64,000 bases of DNA, from assembly GCF_015773195.1 (NCBI RefSeq), contig NZ_JADWYK010000020.1:1-64000 (forward strand). The letters are read 5' to 3'. The first letter of the stretch is position 1. Every line of letters starts with the position of its first letter. This DNA comes from Hymenobacter guriensis (GTDB taxonomy: Bacteria; Bacteroidota; Bacteroidia; Cytophagales; Hymenobacteraceae). The notes under the pieces are model-generated. The model searched no databases, had not been told where the DNA came from, and saw nothing but the letters and a program-made list of their open reading frames with translations. Positions 56,026 to 64,000 of the stretch are shown here, piece by piece. A program made the position numbers and the translations under genes.

Positions 56026-56625
56026 CTACGCCGTTTGCTGCGCTTTTCCGCCGGTTGCCACGCCCAGGTAAGCCAGGTAGCGGTAGATAGTGGCCCGGCC
56101 TACCCCCAGCAATTGGCCGATTTCCGCCACCGTCTTGTCCTGCTGCAGGTAGAGCGTTTTGGCCGCCTGGGCTTTGGAGAGCGCTTCATTGGACAGTCCC
56201 TTGGGCCGCCCGCCCTGTCGTCCCCGGGCCCGGGCTGCTGTCAGGCCCGCTTTGGTGCGTTCACGGATGATGTCGCGCTCAAACTCGGCCAGCGAGGCAA
56301 ACATATTAAACATGAGCCGGCCCTGGGCCGTGGTCGTGTCCAGATGGTCCTGCAGGCTGACGAAGTGCACCCCCTGCTCTTGAAACCCGGTCACTAAGGT
56401 GACCAAGTCTTTGAGCGAGCGGCCCAGCCGGTCGAGTTTCCAGACCACGAGTGTATCACCGGGCCGCAGCCGGGTCAGCAGGTGCTGCAGGGCTGGGCGC
56501 TCTTTCACGGACGACACTTTTTCCTGGGCCACCTCCACGCAGCCATAGGCCTGCAAGGCATCAGTCTGCAGGTGCAGGTGCTGATCGGAGGTACTCACGC
56601 GGGCATAGCCGAAAATCATCGCCAT
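56026..56625 (-). CDS. tnpR: Tn3-type serine resolvase TnpR
   Basis: A 199-aa resolvase. The N-terminus reads MIFGYARVSTSDQHL with catalytic serine 11 (counting from the ATG at 56625). The conserved KLDRLGRSLKDLV and the LAEFERDIIRERT helix are present, and a C-terminal helix-turn-helix is seen (KTVAEIGQLLGVGRATIYRYL). It resolves cointegrates at res. A longer frame to 56778 begins at TTG and would run through the res region, so it is not used. An ATG at 56619 is also possible. Confidence 0.9.
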   Translation of the reverse strand: MAMIFGYARVSTSDQHLHLQTDALQAYGCVEVAQEKVSSVKERPALQHLLTRLRPGDTLVVWKLDRLGRSLKDLVTLVTGFQEQGVHFVSLQDHLDTTTAQGRLMFNMFASLAEFERDIIRERTKAGLTAARARGRQGGRPKGLSNEALSKAQAAKTLYLQQDKTVAEIGQLLGVGRATIYRYLAYLGVATGGKAQQTA

Positions 56626-56629
56626 TATT

Positions 56630-56814
56630 CTCAAGAAGTCAATGTGGGCGAAGATAGCGAGTCGTTGATTGGTGAGAACAGCAAATGAGACAATCTTTGG
56701 GGGCTTTTCGGGGCGCGAATCGGCCGCGGCGGGTGGGCCGCTAAAACGGCCGTTTCGCGAGACACTCCGCCGGCGCAAAATTCAGGTAGGCTAGTGTTGG
56801 CCCGGACGAATTTG
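56630..56814. other. Likely res recombination site region
   Basis: The 185 bp between tnpR and the right inverted repeat has no gene of its own. A short GC-rich inverted repeat surrounds GGCCGCGGCGGG (about 56722-56760). By analogy with other Tn3 elements this is where TnpR binds; the exact subsites were not resolved. Confidence 0.5.
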
Positions 56815-56852
56815 CTTAGCGTTGTTTTCGGTTCTTACTCTAGTGGTACCCC
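56815..56852. repeat. Right 38-bp terminal inverted repeat
   Basis: Outer end reads GGGGTACCAC on the - strand. Pairs with 43118-43155 at 34 of 38 positions. The GGACA duplication follows at 56853-56857. Confidence 0.95.
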
Positions 56853-56857
56853 GGACA

Positions 56858-57525
56858 CTACGTTTTATTATGCCGACCCGGCGAAGACGGATGGTTTAAC
56901 GCTTTCCATGCCCCTCTATATTCTGACCAGTAAAAAGACCTTTTCCGCTGCGGAAGACTTTAGCTATGCCATGCAGCAGGCGAAGCGCGCCACCATCGTA
57001 GGAGAAGTTACCGGGGGAGGCGCGCATCCAACCATGCCTTTTTCAGTTGGTCAGGGCTTTGTCGTGCATATCCCCTTTGCCCGCTCCCTAAATCCTATTA
57101 CCAATACTGACTGGGAAGGAACGGGAGTACAACCGAACGTTGAAGTGGAAGCTTCAAAAGCCCTTATAAAAGCCCAAGAGCTTATATTCAGAGAGCGTCA
57201 GGCAACCGCCAAAACAGATAAGGACAAACAAAAGCTGACGTATTTGATCAACGCCGTCCATGTGAATGGGAACCTTGGTACACTCCCTTTAGATCAATTT
57301 GACCAATTCGCCGGGACATATGGTCCCCTGGTCATCTACCGGGAGGGAAACAAACTTTTATGTAGTTTCTCGGGTAATAAAACTGAGCTGGCACATATAG
57401 CTAATAACCTTTTTGTCTTGGACGGGAATGCGCAGATTGAATTCGTGAAGGACAGCAAAGGCCTCTATTCAAAGGCCCGATTATTTGTTCAGAATGGAGA
57501 AGTATTTGAAGAGTTGAGAAAGTAG
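56858..57525 (+). pseudogene. S41 peptidase, 3' half
   Basis: The remaining 222 residues of the peptidase begun at 42478. It carries the catalytic serine in TSKKTFSAAEDF and the neighbouring VGEVTGGGAHP, then a C-terminal extension resembling the domain that follows S41 cores in Bacteroidota (TYGPLVIYREGNKLLCSF). An in-frame start reading out of the transposon end (about 56794) could give a chimeric peptide lacking the signal sequence. It should be non-functional. Confidence 0.9.
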
Positions 57526-57614
57526 CGTGGGACTAAGGATAGAAGGACTCTTCTCAGGAAGCGAAAAAAATAGTACGTGATTGCTTAGCCATACTTTACT
57601 GCCACTAGGCGCCG

Positions 57615-58904
57615 ATGACCATTATAAGAACGCTCAAAAAGTCTTTTATCCATTCTGTCCGACGGGGAACGGGCCGTGCCGACCTGATTGCGGAGGCAAA
57701 TCCTGAAATTGATTTCTCCGCCGATATCATTGACGCAGCGCTGAAGAATTACGCTTATGATGGGCAAGCGGAGCCCAGCCGGGCTCACTATCTCTATCAA
57801 CTCTACCGCCTATCATCCCAGCAAAAGCGGATTCGGCGGGCTGTGCTGAACGCATTAGCGCAGGAACGAGAAGATACGTGGACCCTAACCCAGTTATATG
57901 AGCTAGCGTTGCGCTTCGCGCAAGACGGCGACCAAGGCGCCCGCAGGGCCATGTACCGCCGGTTTTTGCGTAACCCCATCCATGGTTCTGATTGGGTGGG
58001 TGCGGACGAAATTATGGAACTGGATGGCTGGGAAGGGCTAAAATATATTGCCCGCACGTTCGGCCAAGCCTTGGCCAAGAATCCAGCTGGCTGGCAGGAT
58101 GATGACCTTATCCGATCTTTTCAGCAGCAGCACCCGGCCATCAATGTCTGGCAGGAACTGCACCAGCTGGCCGAGCAGGACGAGGATGTGCGCCGCTATG
58201 TGCAAAATATTGAGGCAACCCTGGCGCACCATGCGACCCTGCAACGGCCACGCACGCAGCTAGCCACCTTAGAAGAGATCCTGTGCGCACCCCGTGCGGG
58301 CTATAGGCGCTTCGCCTTGCAGAAACGCGGTTTAGAGCCTAATGAATTGCGCCAGTTAGCTGAGCGGTTCGTGCGGGAGAAAAACAACGCCGTGCGAGAG
58401 AACCTGCTGTACGTGTTTACCCTTTTTCCCTTTCCGCTATCCTACGAGCCCATCCTAGCGCTAGCGCAGCAGAAACCCAGCAGCAAAAACCGGCTCACGG
58501 AGTTTGCTACCTATGCATTAAGACACCTGAAGGGGCCTGCAATCAGAGAATTTGCCTTGCAACGGTTGTTGGGTACGACCCGGCCCAGTGTGTACACCGA
58601 CTTGCTGATCAGCAATTACCAGGAAGGGGACGCCGCGCTGCTGACAACGTTGGTCTCTCGTTTCCACCAGGAGCATACGATCGAGGCCTTGGCCTGCAGC
58701 TACACAGAAATCTACCAAGCGAATAAAACACCTGAGTGCGCGGCGCCCCTACTGGCTCTGTACCACAAAATGACCTGTGGCCTTCACCGACATACCGTGG
58801 TACAACTCCTGCTAGAGAGCCAGGTGCTGCCCGCATGGCTGAACGAAGAGTTGCCCTACGATAGCTATGCAGGAACGCGCTTGCTACACCAGCCACCTCT
58901 GTGA
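57615..58904 (+). CDS. Hypothetical HEAT-like helical protein
   Basis: A 429-aa soluble, almost all-helical protein with repeated helix pairs, for example QKRIRRAVLNALAQE, GARRAMYRRFLRNP and LTEFATYALRHLKGPAIREFALQRLLG. The pattern suggests HEAT/Armadillo-type repeats. No signal peptide, membrane helix or catalytic motif was seen, and I recognise no named family. The ATG at 57615 is 89 bp after the peptidase stop. A scaffold role is a guess from the fold. Confidence 0.65.
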   Translation: MTIIRTLKKSFIHSVRRGTGRADLIAEANPEIDFSADIIDAALKNYAYDGQAEPSRAHYLYQLYRLSSQQKRIRRAVLNALAQEREDTWTLTQLYELALRFAQDGDQGARRAMYRRFLRNPIHGSDWVGADEIMELDGWEGLKYIARTFGQALAKNPAGWQDDDLIRSFQQQHPAINVWQELHQLAEQDEDVRRYVQNIEATLAHHATLQRPRTQLATLEEILCAPRAGYRRFALQKRGLEPNELRQLAERFVREKNNAVRENLLYVFTLFPFPLSYEPILALAQQKPSSKNRLTEFATYALRHLKGPAIREFALQRLLGTTRPSVYTDLLISNYQEGDAALLTTLVSRFHQEHTIEALACSYTEIYQANKTPECAAPLLALYHKMTCGLHRHTVVQLLLESQVLPAWLNEELPYDSYAGTRLLHQPPL

Positions 58905-59093
58905 CGTTTAATTAGCAAACCTATTTCCACAAGGCCTGTCCGAGAAGTAAAGCTTATGTTAATGGACAGAACCCGCTAGAGCAGAGGCTTTCTGAATCCT
59001 ATTTGCTTTCACGCAAGACCGCATGGCCCTGCTCATAACAGAGGGCAGCTGGGCTGCAACGCCTCCAAGATTATTTCCTACTGTTACGCTTTG

Positions 59094-59522
59094 TTAGGGT
59101 TGTACCCAAAGCGTATCGCTGAATACTGGATCACTCGGTGCGCGCTGCGAACGGAAGACATAGTAACGATCTGTGGTCTGCAGAATATGTGTAGTTAACG
59201 GCGTCGTCTTGCGAAGCTGTTGAATCGAATCTGGATAAGGGATAGTAGAACTCACTAGCCGTACTTGGTAAGTGCACTCATTCAGCCAATGTACCGCTAG
59301 CACAGATCGGCCGCCCGTTGGCTGCTCTACCTCCACCTGCAGCGTATCGGTTCGGGTAATCAGATAGGACCACCTCGTTTTTCCACCTTGAGGCCGGAAC
59401 ACAAATGTTCCGTTTCTGAACGCTTGGCAGTTCGCGGTTGCATGTATGGCAGGTGGCGGCGTTGCACACCCCGCCGCCAGGCAAGAACAAGTCACGAGAA
59501 GAAGGGCGAGCAACTGCTGCAT
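59094..59522 (-). CDS. Small lipoprotein of unknown function
   Basis: A 142-aa protein with a clear lipoprotein signal (LLALLLVTCSCLAAGC), the anchor cysteine being near residue 19. The mature part is beta-rich with two further Cys (ANCQAF, NECTYQV) and ends in DTLWVQP. It looks like the short outer-membrane lipoproteins common in Cytophagales. The ATG at 59522 is preferred over an in-frame TTG at 59537. Confidence 0.6.
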   Translation of the reverse strand: MQQLLALLLVTCSCLAAGCATPPPAIHATANCQAFRNGTFVFRPQGGKTRWSYLITRTDTLQVEVEQPTGGRSVLAVHWLNECTYQVRLVSSTIPYPDSIQQLRKTTPLTTHILQTTDRYYVFRSQRAPSDPVFSDTLWVQP

Positions 59523-59602
59523 GAGACGTAAGAACAAAACGTAAAGTACGCGCCCCTTGCTAAAATACCCCCCTAAGGTAGTTATCTTCCGTCACTGCCC
59601 CC

Positions 59603-59922
59603 TTGCCCGATGATACCTGCATACCTGCCGAGGAGTTTACCCAACAAGCAGCAACCCTCAAACAGCTCTTAGCAGCCAATGCCGATGCGGTTGATTTTGC
59701 TGACTTTGGCGAGGGATATACTGGAGACGAGATCTGCGCTGCTGAACAGGCGCTAGGCATCTGCTTTCCTCCCTCCTACCGCTGGTGGCTGAAGAACTAT
59801 GGGGGCGGGACGATTGGGGGGATGAAATCTATAGCCTGTACAAAAGGCCCTTGAAGCCAGGTGTGTTCTATTCAGATGATGTGGTGATTCAGAATGGCCT
59901 TCTTATAGTAGTGAGGAAATAA
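59603..59922 (+). pseudogene. SUKH (SMI1/KNR4) immunity-type gene, frameshifted
   Basis: Reads as a SUKH-fold protein: EEFTQQAATLKQLLAANADAV, EICAAEQALGICFPPSYRWWLKNYGGGTIGG. In a run of six G (59816-59821) the frame breaks. The family continuation GDEIYSLYKRPL resumes in another frame from about 59819, as if one G were lost, and runs to a TAA at 59920-59922. SUKH proteins are often immunity proteins against toxins. Even repaired, the product (106 aa) is short for the family. Sequencing error is an alternative to true decay. Confidence 0.7.
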
Positions 59923-59991
59923 AATTGATCTAAGCTCCATCCAGTATTCCAAATGCCTACTTAGTAAGATGTCGGGAGTGAAACGGGATGT

Positions 59992-60459
59992 TTATACGCG
60001 TAAAAATTCTTGCATCTGCGCCGGCATTGGGTAACTGCCCTGAAGCCGACGAATCAGAACGACCTCGCCAAGGTGAAAGGACAAGTGCAGTGCGACCTCC
60101 TGTAACAGTAAGCGCTGTTCATGGCTCCCCTGTGCTTTATCGCGCACGTCAGTGGCGTGGGTTGCCCACTGGGTAAGTTGCTGCTTGAACTGCGCTACGG
60201 CGGCTTGTACTGCCTCTTGACTGGGTGGTATGCGCTCTGTTCTCCAGCTCCCCTCTTCGTTGAATGAATCGGCTCGTGTGCTTTCGTGCCATTGAGCTAA
60301 CTGATGCGCTTGCCAAGCAAGTAAGTGCTGTAAAATTTGCCAAACACTGGCTGGAAATGCCTGCTGTCCCGCACTGCTACTAATTACTGTCAAGTCATCG
60401 AAGGCCTTGAACGTGTCAAAGGTATGCTCAAACAAGTGACTATTGTTGGCTGGAATCAT
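59992..60459 (-). CDS. DinB-family protein
   Basis: A 155-aa four-helix-bundle protein of the DinB/YfiT type. Candidate metal-binding histidines lie in helix positions: ILQHLLAWQAHQLAQWHES and the ALHLSFHLGEVVLIRR motif at the C-terminal helix. Such proteins are thiol-dependent or metal-dependent transferases or hydrolases of varied function. The ATG at 60459 fits the usual N-terminal NNSHLFEHTFDTF helix. It lies alone, facing the plasmid partition region. Confidence 0.75.
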   Translation of the reverse strand: MIPANNSHLFEHTFDTFKAFDDLTVISSSAGQQAFPASVWQILQHLLAWQAHQLAQWHESTRADSFNEEGSWRTERIPPSQEAVQAAVAQFKQQLTQWATHATDVRDKAQGSHEQRLLLQEVALHLSFHLGEVVLIRRLQGSYPMPAQMQEFLRV

Positions 60460-60514
60460 GAGCAGTAGTTGGCCTATCTGACAATTTGAGTGCTAGATCG
60501 ATGTAATGGTGGAT

Positions 60515-60690
60515 ATACACAAGTATTCACTAAGTAATTGACTCTTACATACTCACAGTATACAACAAATACACTACACACAATGTATGTATTACATGTA
60601 ATAGGTGCTATGCGTGTAGAATATGTGTTATATGTACAGTGTGTTTTAAATACAATGTGTACTATTGCTGTAAACTAACGGCACGCTTCC
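60515..60690. other. Repeat-rich AT stretch, candidate partition site
   Basis: About 175 bp directly upstream of parA carries related short motifs: ACAATGTATGT, ACAGTGTGT and ACAATGTGTAC, with many TGT/ACA steps in both orientations. Centromere-like sites with short repeats often sit next to parA. No gene is present. Confidence 0.45.
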
Positions 60691-60691
60691 T

Positions 60692-61456
60692 ATGAAGACA
60701 CTATGCTTTGCTAACCACAAAGGTGGGGTAGGCAAGACGACCTCTACGCTGAGCGTAGGTCAAGTACTAGCAAGTAAAGGATCGCGCGTTTTGCTGATTG
60801 ATAGTGACTCGCAGACGAATCTTTCCATGTCCTTCGACCGCCAGAGCAACCGGCATTTGGGAGAGTTGCTGGAGAGTGACGGCAAAGTCTCGATTACTGA
60901 ACTGATAGAACAAGTAGGGGAGGGGCTTCATCTCGTTGCCGCCTCGCCTCGGCTGCAGATGGTCGAGAAGTTGATGGCTGGTAGCTCCGGATTGGAGTTT
61001 GTGCTACGGGAAGGCCTGGAGACGATAGAGGACCAATTCGATTACTGCTTGATCGATACGCCACCATCACTGGGCGGTATCACCTACTCTGCTCTTATTG
61101 CTGCAGATGCTGTCTTCGTTCCTATGCAACCGGAGTACTTTGGCTACAACGGGCTCACTTCGTTGCTGCAGGCCTGCGTACGCGTTCGGAAGCATTACAA
61201 TCAAAAGTTGAAGGTCGGAGGTATTTTCTTCACCAAGTATTCCCCTACCTACCGCTCATCCATGCACCACCAGTATGTCGAGCTCATCAATCAGGATGAG
61301 CAGTTAGCTCCCTTGGTAATGGATGTAAGCATCCGGCAGAATACCAAGCTAGGGGAGGCGCAAGCAATGCATGAGTCCATTCTTGCCTACGCCCCCGATA
61401 GCAACGGAGCGCTCGACTACGTGTCTTTAACCGATGAAATCCTTGCCCGACTATGA
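60692..61456 (+). CDS. parA: ParA-family partition ATPase
   Basis: A 254-aa deviant-Walker ATPase. Walker A is KGGVGKTT at 10-17 with the signature lysine K10. LLIDSDSQTNLS and CLIDTPPSLGG supply the other motifs, and PEYFGYNGL follows. It drives even sharing of plasmid copies. No extra N-terminal DNA-binding domain is present (type Ib-like size). The stop overlaps the next gene by 4 bp, so they are co-translated. Confidence 0.9.
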   Translation: MKTLCFANHKGGVGKTTSTLSVGQVLASKGSRVLLIDSDSQTNLSMSFDRQSNRHLGELLESDGKVSITELIEQVGEGLHLVAASPRLQMVEKLMAGSSGLEFVLREGLETIEDQFDYCLIDTPPSLGGITYSALIAADAVFVPMQPEYFGYNGLTSLLQACVRVRKHYNQKLKVGGIFFTKYSPTYRSSMHHQYVELINQDEQLAPLVMDVSIRQNTKLGEAQAMHESILAYAPDSNGALDYVSLTDEILARL

Positions 61457-61821
61457 GCAGCACTTCCAAGCGCGATTTTACCGCTAAAACAGCCCGCCCT
61501 GTACTGGATGCCAATTCTCTCTACGGACTGGACGAGCTACCACTTGCTAATACACCAGCCAAAGCTCCGGTAGCTGAAGCAACTGTAGTACCCAGCCCTG
61601 AGGCATCTGGTCAGGACTGGGTCCAGTTTAGTTCCTACTTACGCCGGCAGACTTACTTGCGCTTGAAACAGGCCGAGTACTGGGAGCCGGGCTTCGTCGT
61701 CCGGCATCGTATTGAACAAGTGGTTAGCGAACTGTTGGATAGCCTAGAAGGCGCCAATCGGGCTTTACCGGAGGATGAGTACCAGAAGCTGTTGCAGAAG
61801 AACAAGAAGTTGAAGCCATGA
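61453..61821 (+). CDS. Small ParB-like partition partner (putative)
   Basis: A 122-aa protein that overlaps parA by 4 bp. The first 50 residues are loose and rich in Ala/Pro/Ser. The second half (FSSYLRRQTYLRLKQAEYW, VVRHRIEQVVSELLDSLEG) looks like a ribbon-helix-helix or helical DNA-binding domain. It has no classical ParB nuclease-like domain. Position makes it the likely centromere-binding partner of ParA, as in type Ib systems. Family not recognised. Confidence 0.55.
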   Translation: MSSTSKRDFTAKTARPVLDANSLYGLDELPLANTPAKAPVAEATVVPSPEASGQDWVQFSSYLRRQTYLRLKQAEYWEPGFVVRHRIEQVVSELLDSLEGANRALPEDEYQKLLQKNKKLKP

Positions 61822-61893
61822 CAAGTATAAAAAAGCATAAAAACCGCGATTTTGAAGCGGAAATGGACTTTTTTGAACTTCCTGAATCAACCT

Positions 61894-62123
61894 ATCTGCT
61901 ACAAAAAAGACGTTCAAAAAAGCTCTACTAGTCTTTTTTTTATTACTAAACTTATAGAGTATTATAGGTGCCATAACTACTTGACGGACAGCGTCCCCAG
62001 AGGGGCATCTACTACAAAAAAGACGTTATCTGCTACAAAAAAGACGTTGTGCTGCTACACAATAGCCGTATATCTACTACACAATAGCCGTTTCCACAGC
62101 CTTTCTGCTACAAAAAAGACGTT
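61894..62123 (+). repeat. Iteron array, likely replication origin
   Basis: 21-bp direct repeats with core CTACAAAAAAGACGTT at 61894-61914, 62007-62027, 62028-62048 and 62103-62123. Two diverged copies (CTACACAATAGCCGT core) fill 62049-62069 and 62071-62091. Four copies from 62007 to 62091 are head-to-tail, with one extra base between the last two. The array ends 6 bp before rep. This is a typical iteron origin bound by the Rep protein; an AT-rich stretch (61914-61980) lies within it. Confidence 0.9.
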
Positions 62124-62129
62124 GCTGAC

Positions 62130-63311
62130 ATGGACGCCACCCCGGATAAGCGAGTAGCCCAGCATAACGCGCTGATCAATGCCCGGTTCAGTTTTGTGCC
62201 TTTACAGATGCGGTTATTCGTTTCGCTTCTGTCACGCATTGATTTTGAAGATGTTGATTTCAAAGAGCACTTCATTCCGCTGGATGAGTTGGTCTTTGAG
62301 CGCCGCGGCGGATCTGCGTATGAGCAGGTAGATGAGATGTGTAAGGGTCTTGCTTCCTTTACCCTATACATTGAGGAATTGGAAGAGAAGACTCGTAAGC
62401 GCCGGCGTAAGCCCAGCTACACGTATATTCCATTGATGGCCGAGGCGGGCTACCGGGCAGACTTAGGTGGGGTGGTGGCCAGCTTCAACCCGAAGATTAT
62501 GCCTTACCTGCTGCAGCTGCGAGAATGTGGCAACTTCACCACGGCTGACATGCAGCAGGTGCTCAAGCTGAAGAGCCCTCAGTCACTACGCATCTATTGG
62601 CTGCTGAAAGAGTATGCCGGCTTCGGCCGTCGTACGATCAGTGTAGAGGATCTACGGTTTGTACTGGGCATTGAAGAGCATGAGTACCCTCGGTTCTCTA
62701 ACTTCAAGGCACGAGTGCTGGATAAGGCACAAAGTGAGATTGCCGAGACTGACATTCCCTTCACGTATGAGCTGGAACGGGAAGGCAAAACGGTTGCCCG
62801 GATCAAGTTCCTATTCGAGCAGTTGGCGGCATCTGCTACAAAAAAGACGTTGCCCGGCGCGGCCGAGTGGGCAGACGCTCTGCTGCAGATTGGGGTAAGC
62901 CAGCGCAGCATTGCTACCATCGCTCATCAGCTAGAAAACGATGAGTACGATGTGGGATACATCGGCTTTGTGGTGCGCATCGTCGAAGGACAGTTTCGGA
63001 AGGGCAAGATCAAAAAGCCCGCGGGGGCTATCTACAAAGCCCTGGTCGAGAAGTACCTGCTAGAGGACTATAAACAGGCGGCCAAGCCGCGCGTGGGTTC
63101 CAAGAAGGAGGTTGTCCCAGCAAGTGAGTCGCAGGCGACCGTGGCCTTTCGCTTAAGCGAAGTGCAAGCGATGTACGACAACCCGGGGCCCTATGCCCAC
63201 CGGCAGAAACGGGCGGATACCTTTGAGCAACATCTAGAGCAGGTCTACCTCAAAGACGGCTTCACGCTCGAAGATCGGCTAGGGGAGGCCTGGCTCGTCA
63301 AGTACACCTGA
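62130..63311 (+). CDS. Plasmid replication initiator (Rep_3/RepB family)
   Basis: A 393-aa initiator with the two-winged-helix layout of Rep_3 proteins. N-terminal domain: VAQHNALINARFSFVPLQMRLFVSLLSRI. Second domain: LKLKSPQSLRIYWLLKEYAGFG then ISVEDLRFVLGIEEHEYPRFSNFKARVLDKA. It should bind the iterons just upstream and start plasmid replication. The C-terminal ~150 residues are an extension of unknown function. Residues 235-241 (SATKKTL) are encoded by an exact iteron copy. The ATG at 62130 is 6 bp after the last upstream iteron. Confidence 0.9.
   Translation: MDATPDKRVAQHNALINARFSFVPLQMRLFVSLLSRIDFEDVDFKEHFIPLDELVFERRGGSAYEQVDEMCKGLASFTLYIEELEEKTRKRRRKPSYTYIPLMAEAGYRADLGGVVASFNPKIMPYLLQLRECGNFTTADMQQVLKLKSPQSLRIYWLLKEYAGFGRRTISVEDLRFVLGIEEHEYPRFSNFKARVLDKAQSEIAETDIPFTYELEREGKTVARIKFLFEQLAASATKKTLPGAAEWADALLQIGVSQRSIATIAHQLENDEYDVGYIGFVVRIVEGQFRKGKIKKPAGAIYKALVEKYLLEDYKQAAKPRVGSKKEVVPASESQATVAFRLSEVQAMYDNPGPYAHRQKRADTFEQHLEQVYLKDGFTLEDRLGEAWLVKYT
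62831..62851 (+). repeat. Iteron copy inside the rep gene
   Basis: A 21-bp sequence identical to the iteron at 62028-62048 lies within the rep coding frame, encoding SATKKTL (235-241). It is about 700 bp from the main array. Confidence 0.9.
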
Positions 63312-64000
63312 GCCACCCACAGCAACCAAGTACCTGTCTGCAGCAAGCGTGGTCAGAGGACGACAGCGGGCGGGGCGGGCAGGAGTTCAAGTACTACTTG
63401 AAGTGAATACCCCTACCAGGTGCTGTCAACGCCTAAGCGACTGGCTATGCAGGAACCCCTGCTTAACCGGTATTTATAGCGAAATAATGCAATACAGAAG
63501 ATAGGCCATTTTTGCCCCGCCTGTACAGCCCATTTTTCCTGGTGACAGCCTGTTTTTTCTGTGGGTAAGCGGGGCGTATGGCTCCCGCATAGCCTGACCT
63601 GCTTGTCTCGCTTGCCGCGCCACAACTACTGACGTTGGTTAAGCGAGGTAGCATCACCCATGTGCAGGTCTTTTTAAGCCACAAACCGGGCGTTTAACGC
63701 GGACTGGCTGTGAAAAGCATATGTGTCCGCCCCGCTGTAAGGCCTCCGCTTAGGGAGACGCGCCTGCTTGGGCTAAGCGCGACATTTCTTATGCGCTTTT
63801 ATGTGTGCGACAGAGCGTACGACAGGCCGTAGCGGGCTGGGAAAAAGCCGCGTCTTTCTTCCGGCTCAACACCACGCAAAAAGCCAGTAAAAGAACGGGA
63901 TATTTTCTTCGCTAGATGCTATTCACGAGCAGCGAACACCGCCCTAAGGGAAAAGCGCCTCTTTCCCGCTAGTACTACCGGGCAGTGGTCTGCTAGGGGT
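63312..64000. other. Gene-poor region after rep
   Basis: About 690 bp with no convincing frame on either strand. The hexamer TAAGCG occurs five times (63434, 63566, 63640, 63747 reversed, 63774). Short T-runs near 63510-63560 may end the rep transcript. Nothing else is recognised. Confidence 0.4.

Larger units (their letters stand above)
43118..56852. mobile_element. Complete Tn3-family transposon with metal-efflux cargo, 13,735 bp
   Basis: The element is bounded by 38-bp inverted repeats (43118-43155 and 56815-56852; 34 of 38 positions match, outer end GGGGTA) and a GGACA duplication. It carries tnpA at the left end, tnpR with a likely res site at the right end, and two cargo units between them. 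One is a cusC-cusB-cusA type efflux operon reading toward tnpA. The other is regulator, kinase and two PAP2 phosphatase genes ending at a strong terminator. All genes are on the - strand. Both transposition functions look intact, so it may still be mobile. It interrupts an S41 peptidase gene. Confidence 0.95.

Noticed and set aside
61894..62123. Short spaced repeats that could suggest a CRISPR array
   Set aside because: The repeats are mostly head to tail with no spacers, lie directly before rep and one copy is inside rep. This is an iteron array.
61852..62157. 101-codon + strand frame across the iterons
   Set aside because: The frame exists because the 21-bp iteron is a multiple of three; it overlaps the rep start and has no protein-like pattern beyond the repeated SATKKTL.
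63413..63684. Two overlapping - strand frames after rep
   Set aside because: Composition is Cys/Arg-rich without any domain; they overlap each other in different frames.

Overview
This 64 kb window looks like part of a large plasmid from a GC-rich Bacteroidota bacterium, most likely Hymenobacter or a close Cytophagales relative. Three things point there. Two giant surface proteins carry type IX secretion (T9SS) C-terminal signals and there is a PID-CTERM peptide. The kdp operon and the LytTR/LytS-type and hybrid sensor systems are typical of the group. The right end carries ParA, an iteron array and a Rep_3-type initiator. No rRNA, tRNA or CRISPR array was seen. All assignments come from reading the sequence; no database search was run.

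Layout. 0-1.7 kb: an IS1-like InsA fragment, a perfect 66-bp palindrome and a serine recombinase. 1.9-14.6 kb is a defence island. It holds an Abi-alpha (DUF4393) protein, then a tight + strand run of a type IIG-like restriction-methylase, an AAA ATPase overlapping a DUF4276/TOPRIM-like protein, and a second AAA (DUF3696-like) ATPase abutting a PIN-like protein. Facing it is a - strand operon of a metallo-beta-lactamase fold protein, a 785-aa E2-E1-JAB fusion and a small membrane protein. This is a ubiquitin-like conjugation cassette with no visible ubiquitin-like gene. 15-27.3 kb: DUF2019 protein, a one-protein two-component hybrid, two large T9SS surface proteins and a PID-CTERM peptide. 27.7-38.5 kb: a - strand kdp potassium region (NtrC-type regulator, small membrane peptide, kdpF, kdpA, kdpB, kdpC, second small membrane peptide, porin, split KdpD). 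A candidate sigma-54 promoter and an upstream inverted repeat fit the NtrC-type regulator.

38.9-42.2 kb: a beta-propeller lipoprotein and a LytTR/LytS-like two-component pair. 42.5-57.5 kb: an S41 peptidase gene split by a complete 13,735-bp Tn3-family transposon with 38-bp inverted repeats (34/38 identical) and a GGACA target duplication. Removing the element and one GGACA restores a 435-codon frame. Its cargo is a CusCBA/CzcCBA-like metal efflux system plus an OmpR/EnvZ-type pair with two PAP2 phosphatases; tnpA and tnpR are at the two ends.

57.6-60.5 kb: a HEAT-like hypothetical protein, a small lipoprotein, a frameshifted SUKH gene and a DinB-family protein. 60.5-63.3 kb: the replication and partition module, with a repeat-rich candidate centromere, parA, a small ParB-like gene, 21-bp iterons and rep. 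One exact iteron copy lies inside the rep coding sequence. The last 690 bp holds no convincing gene.
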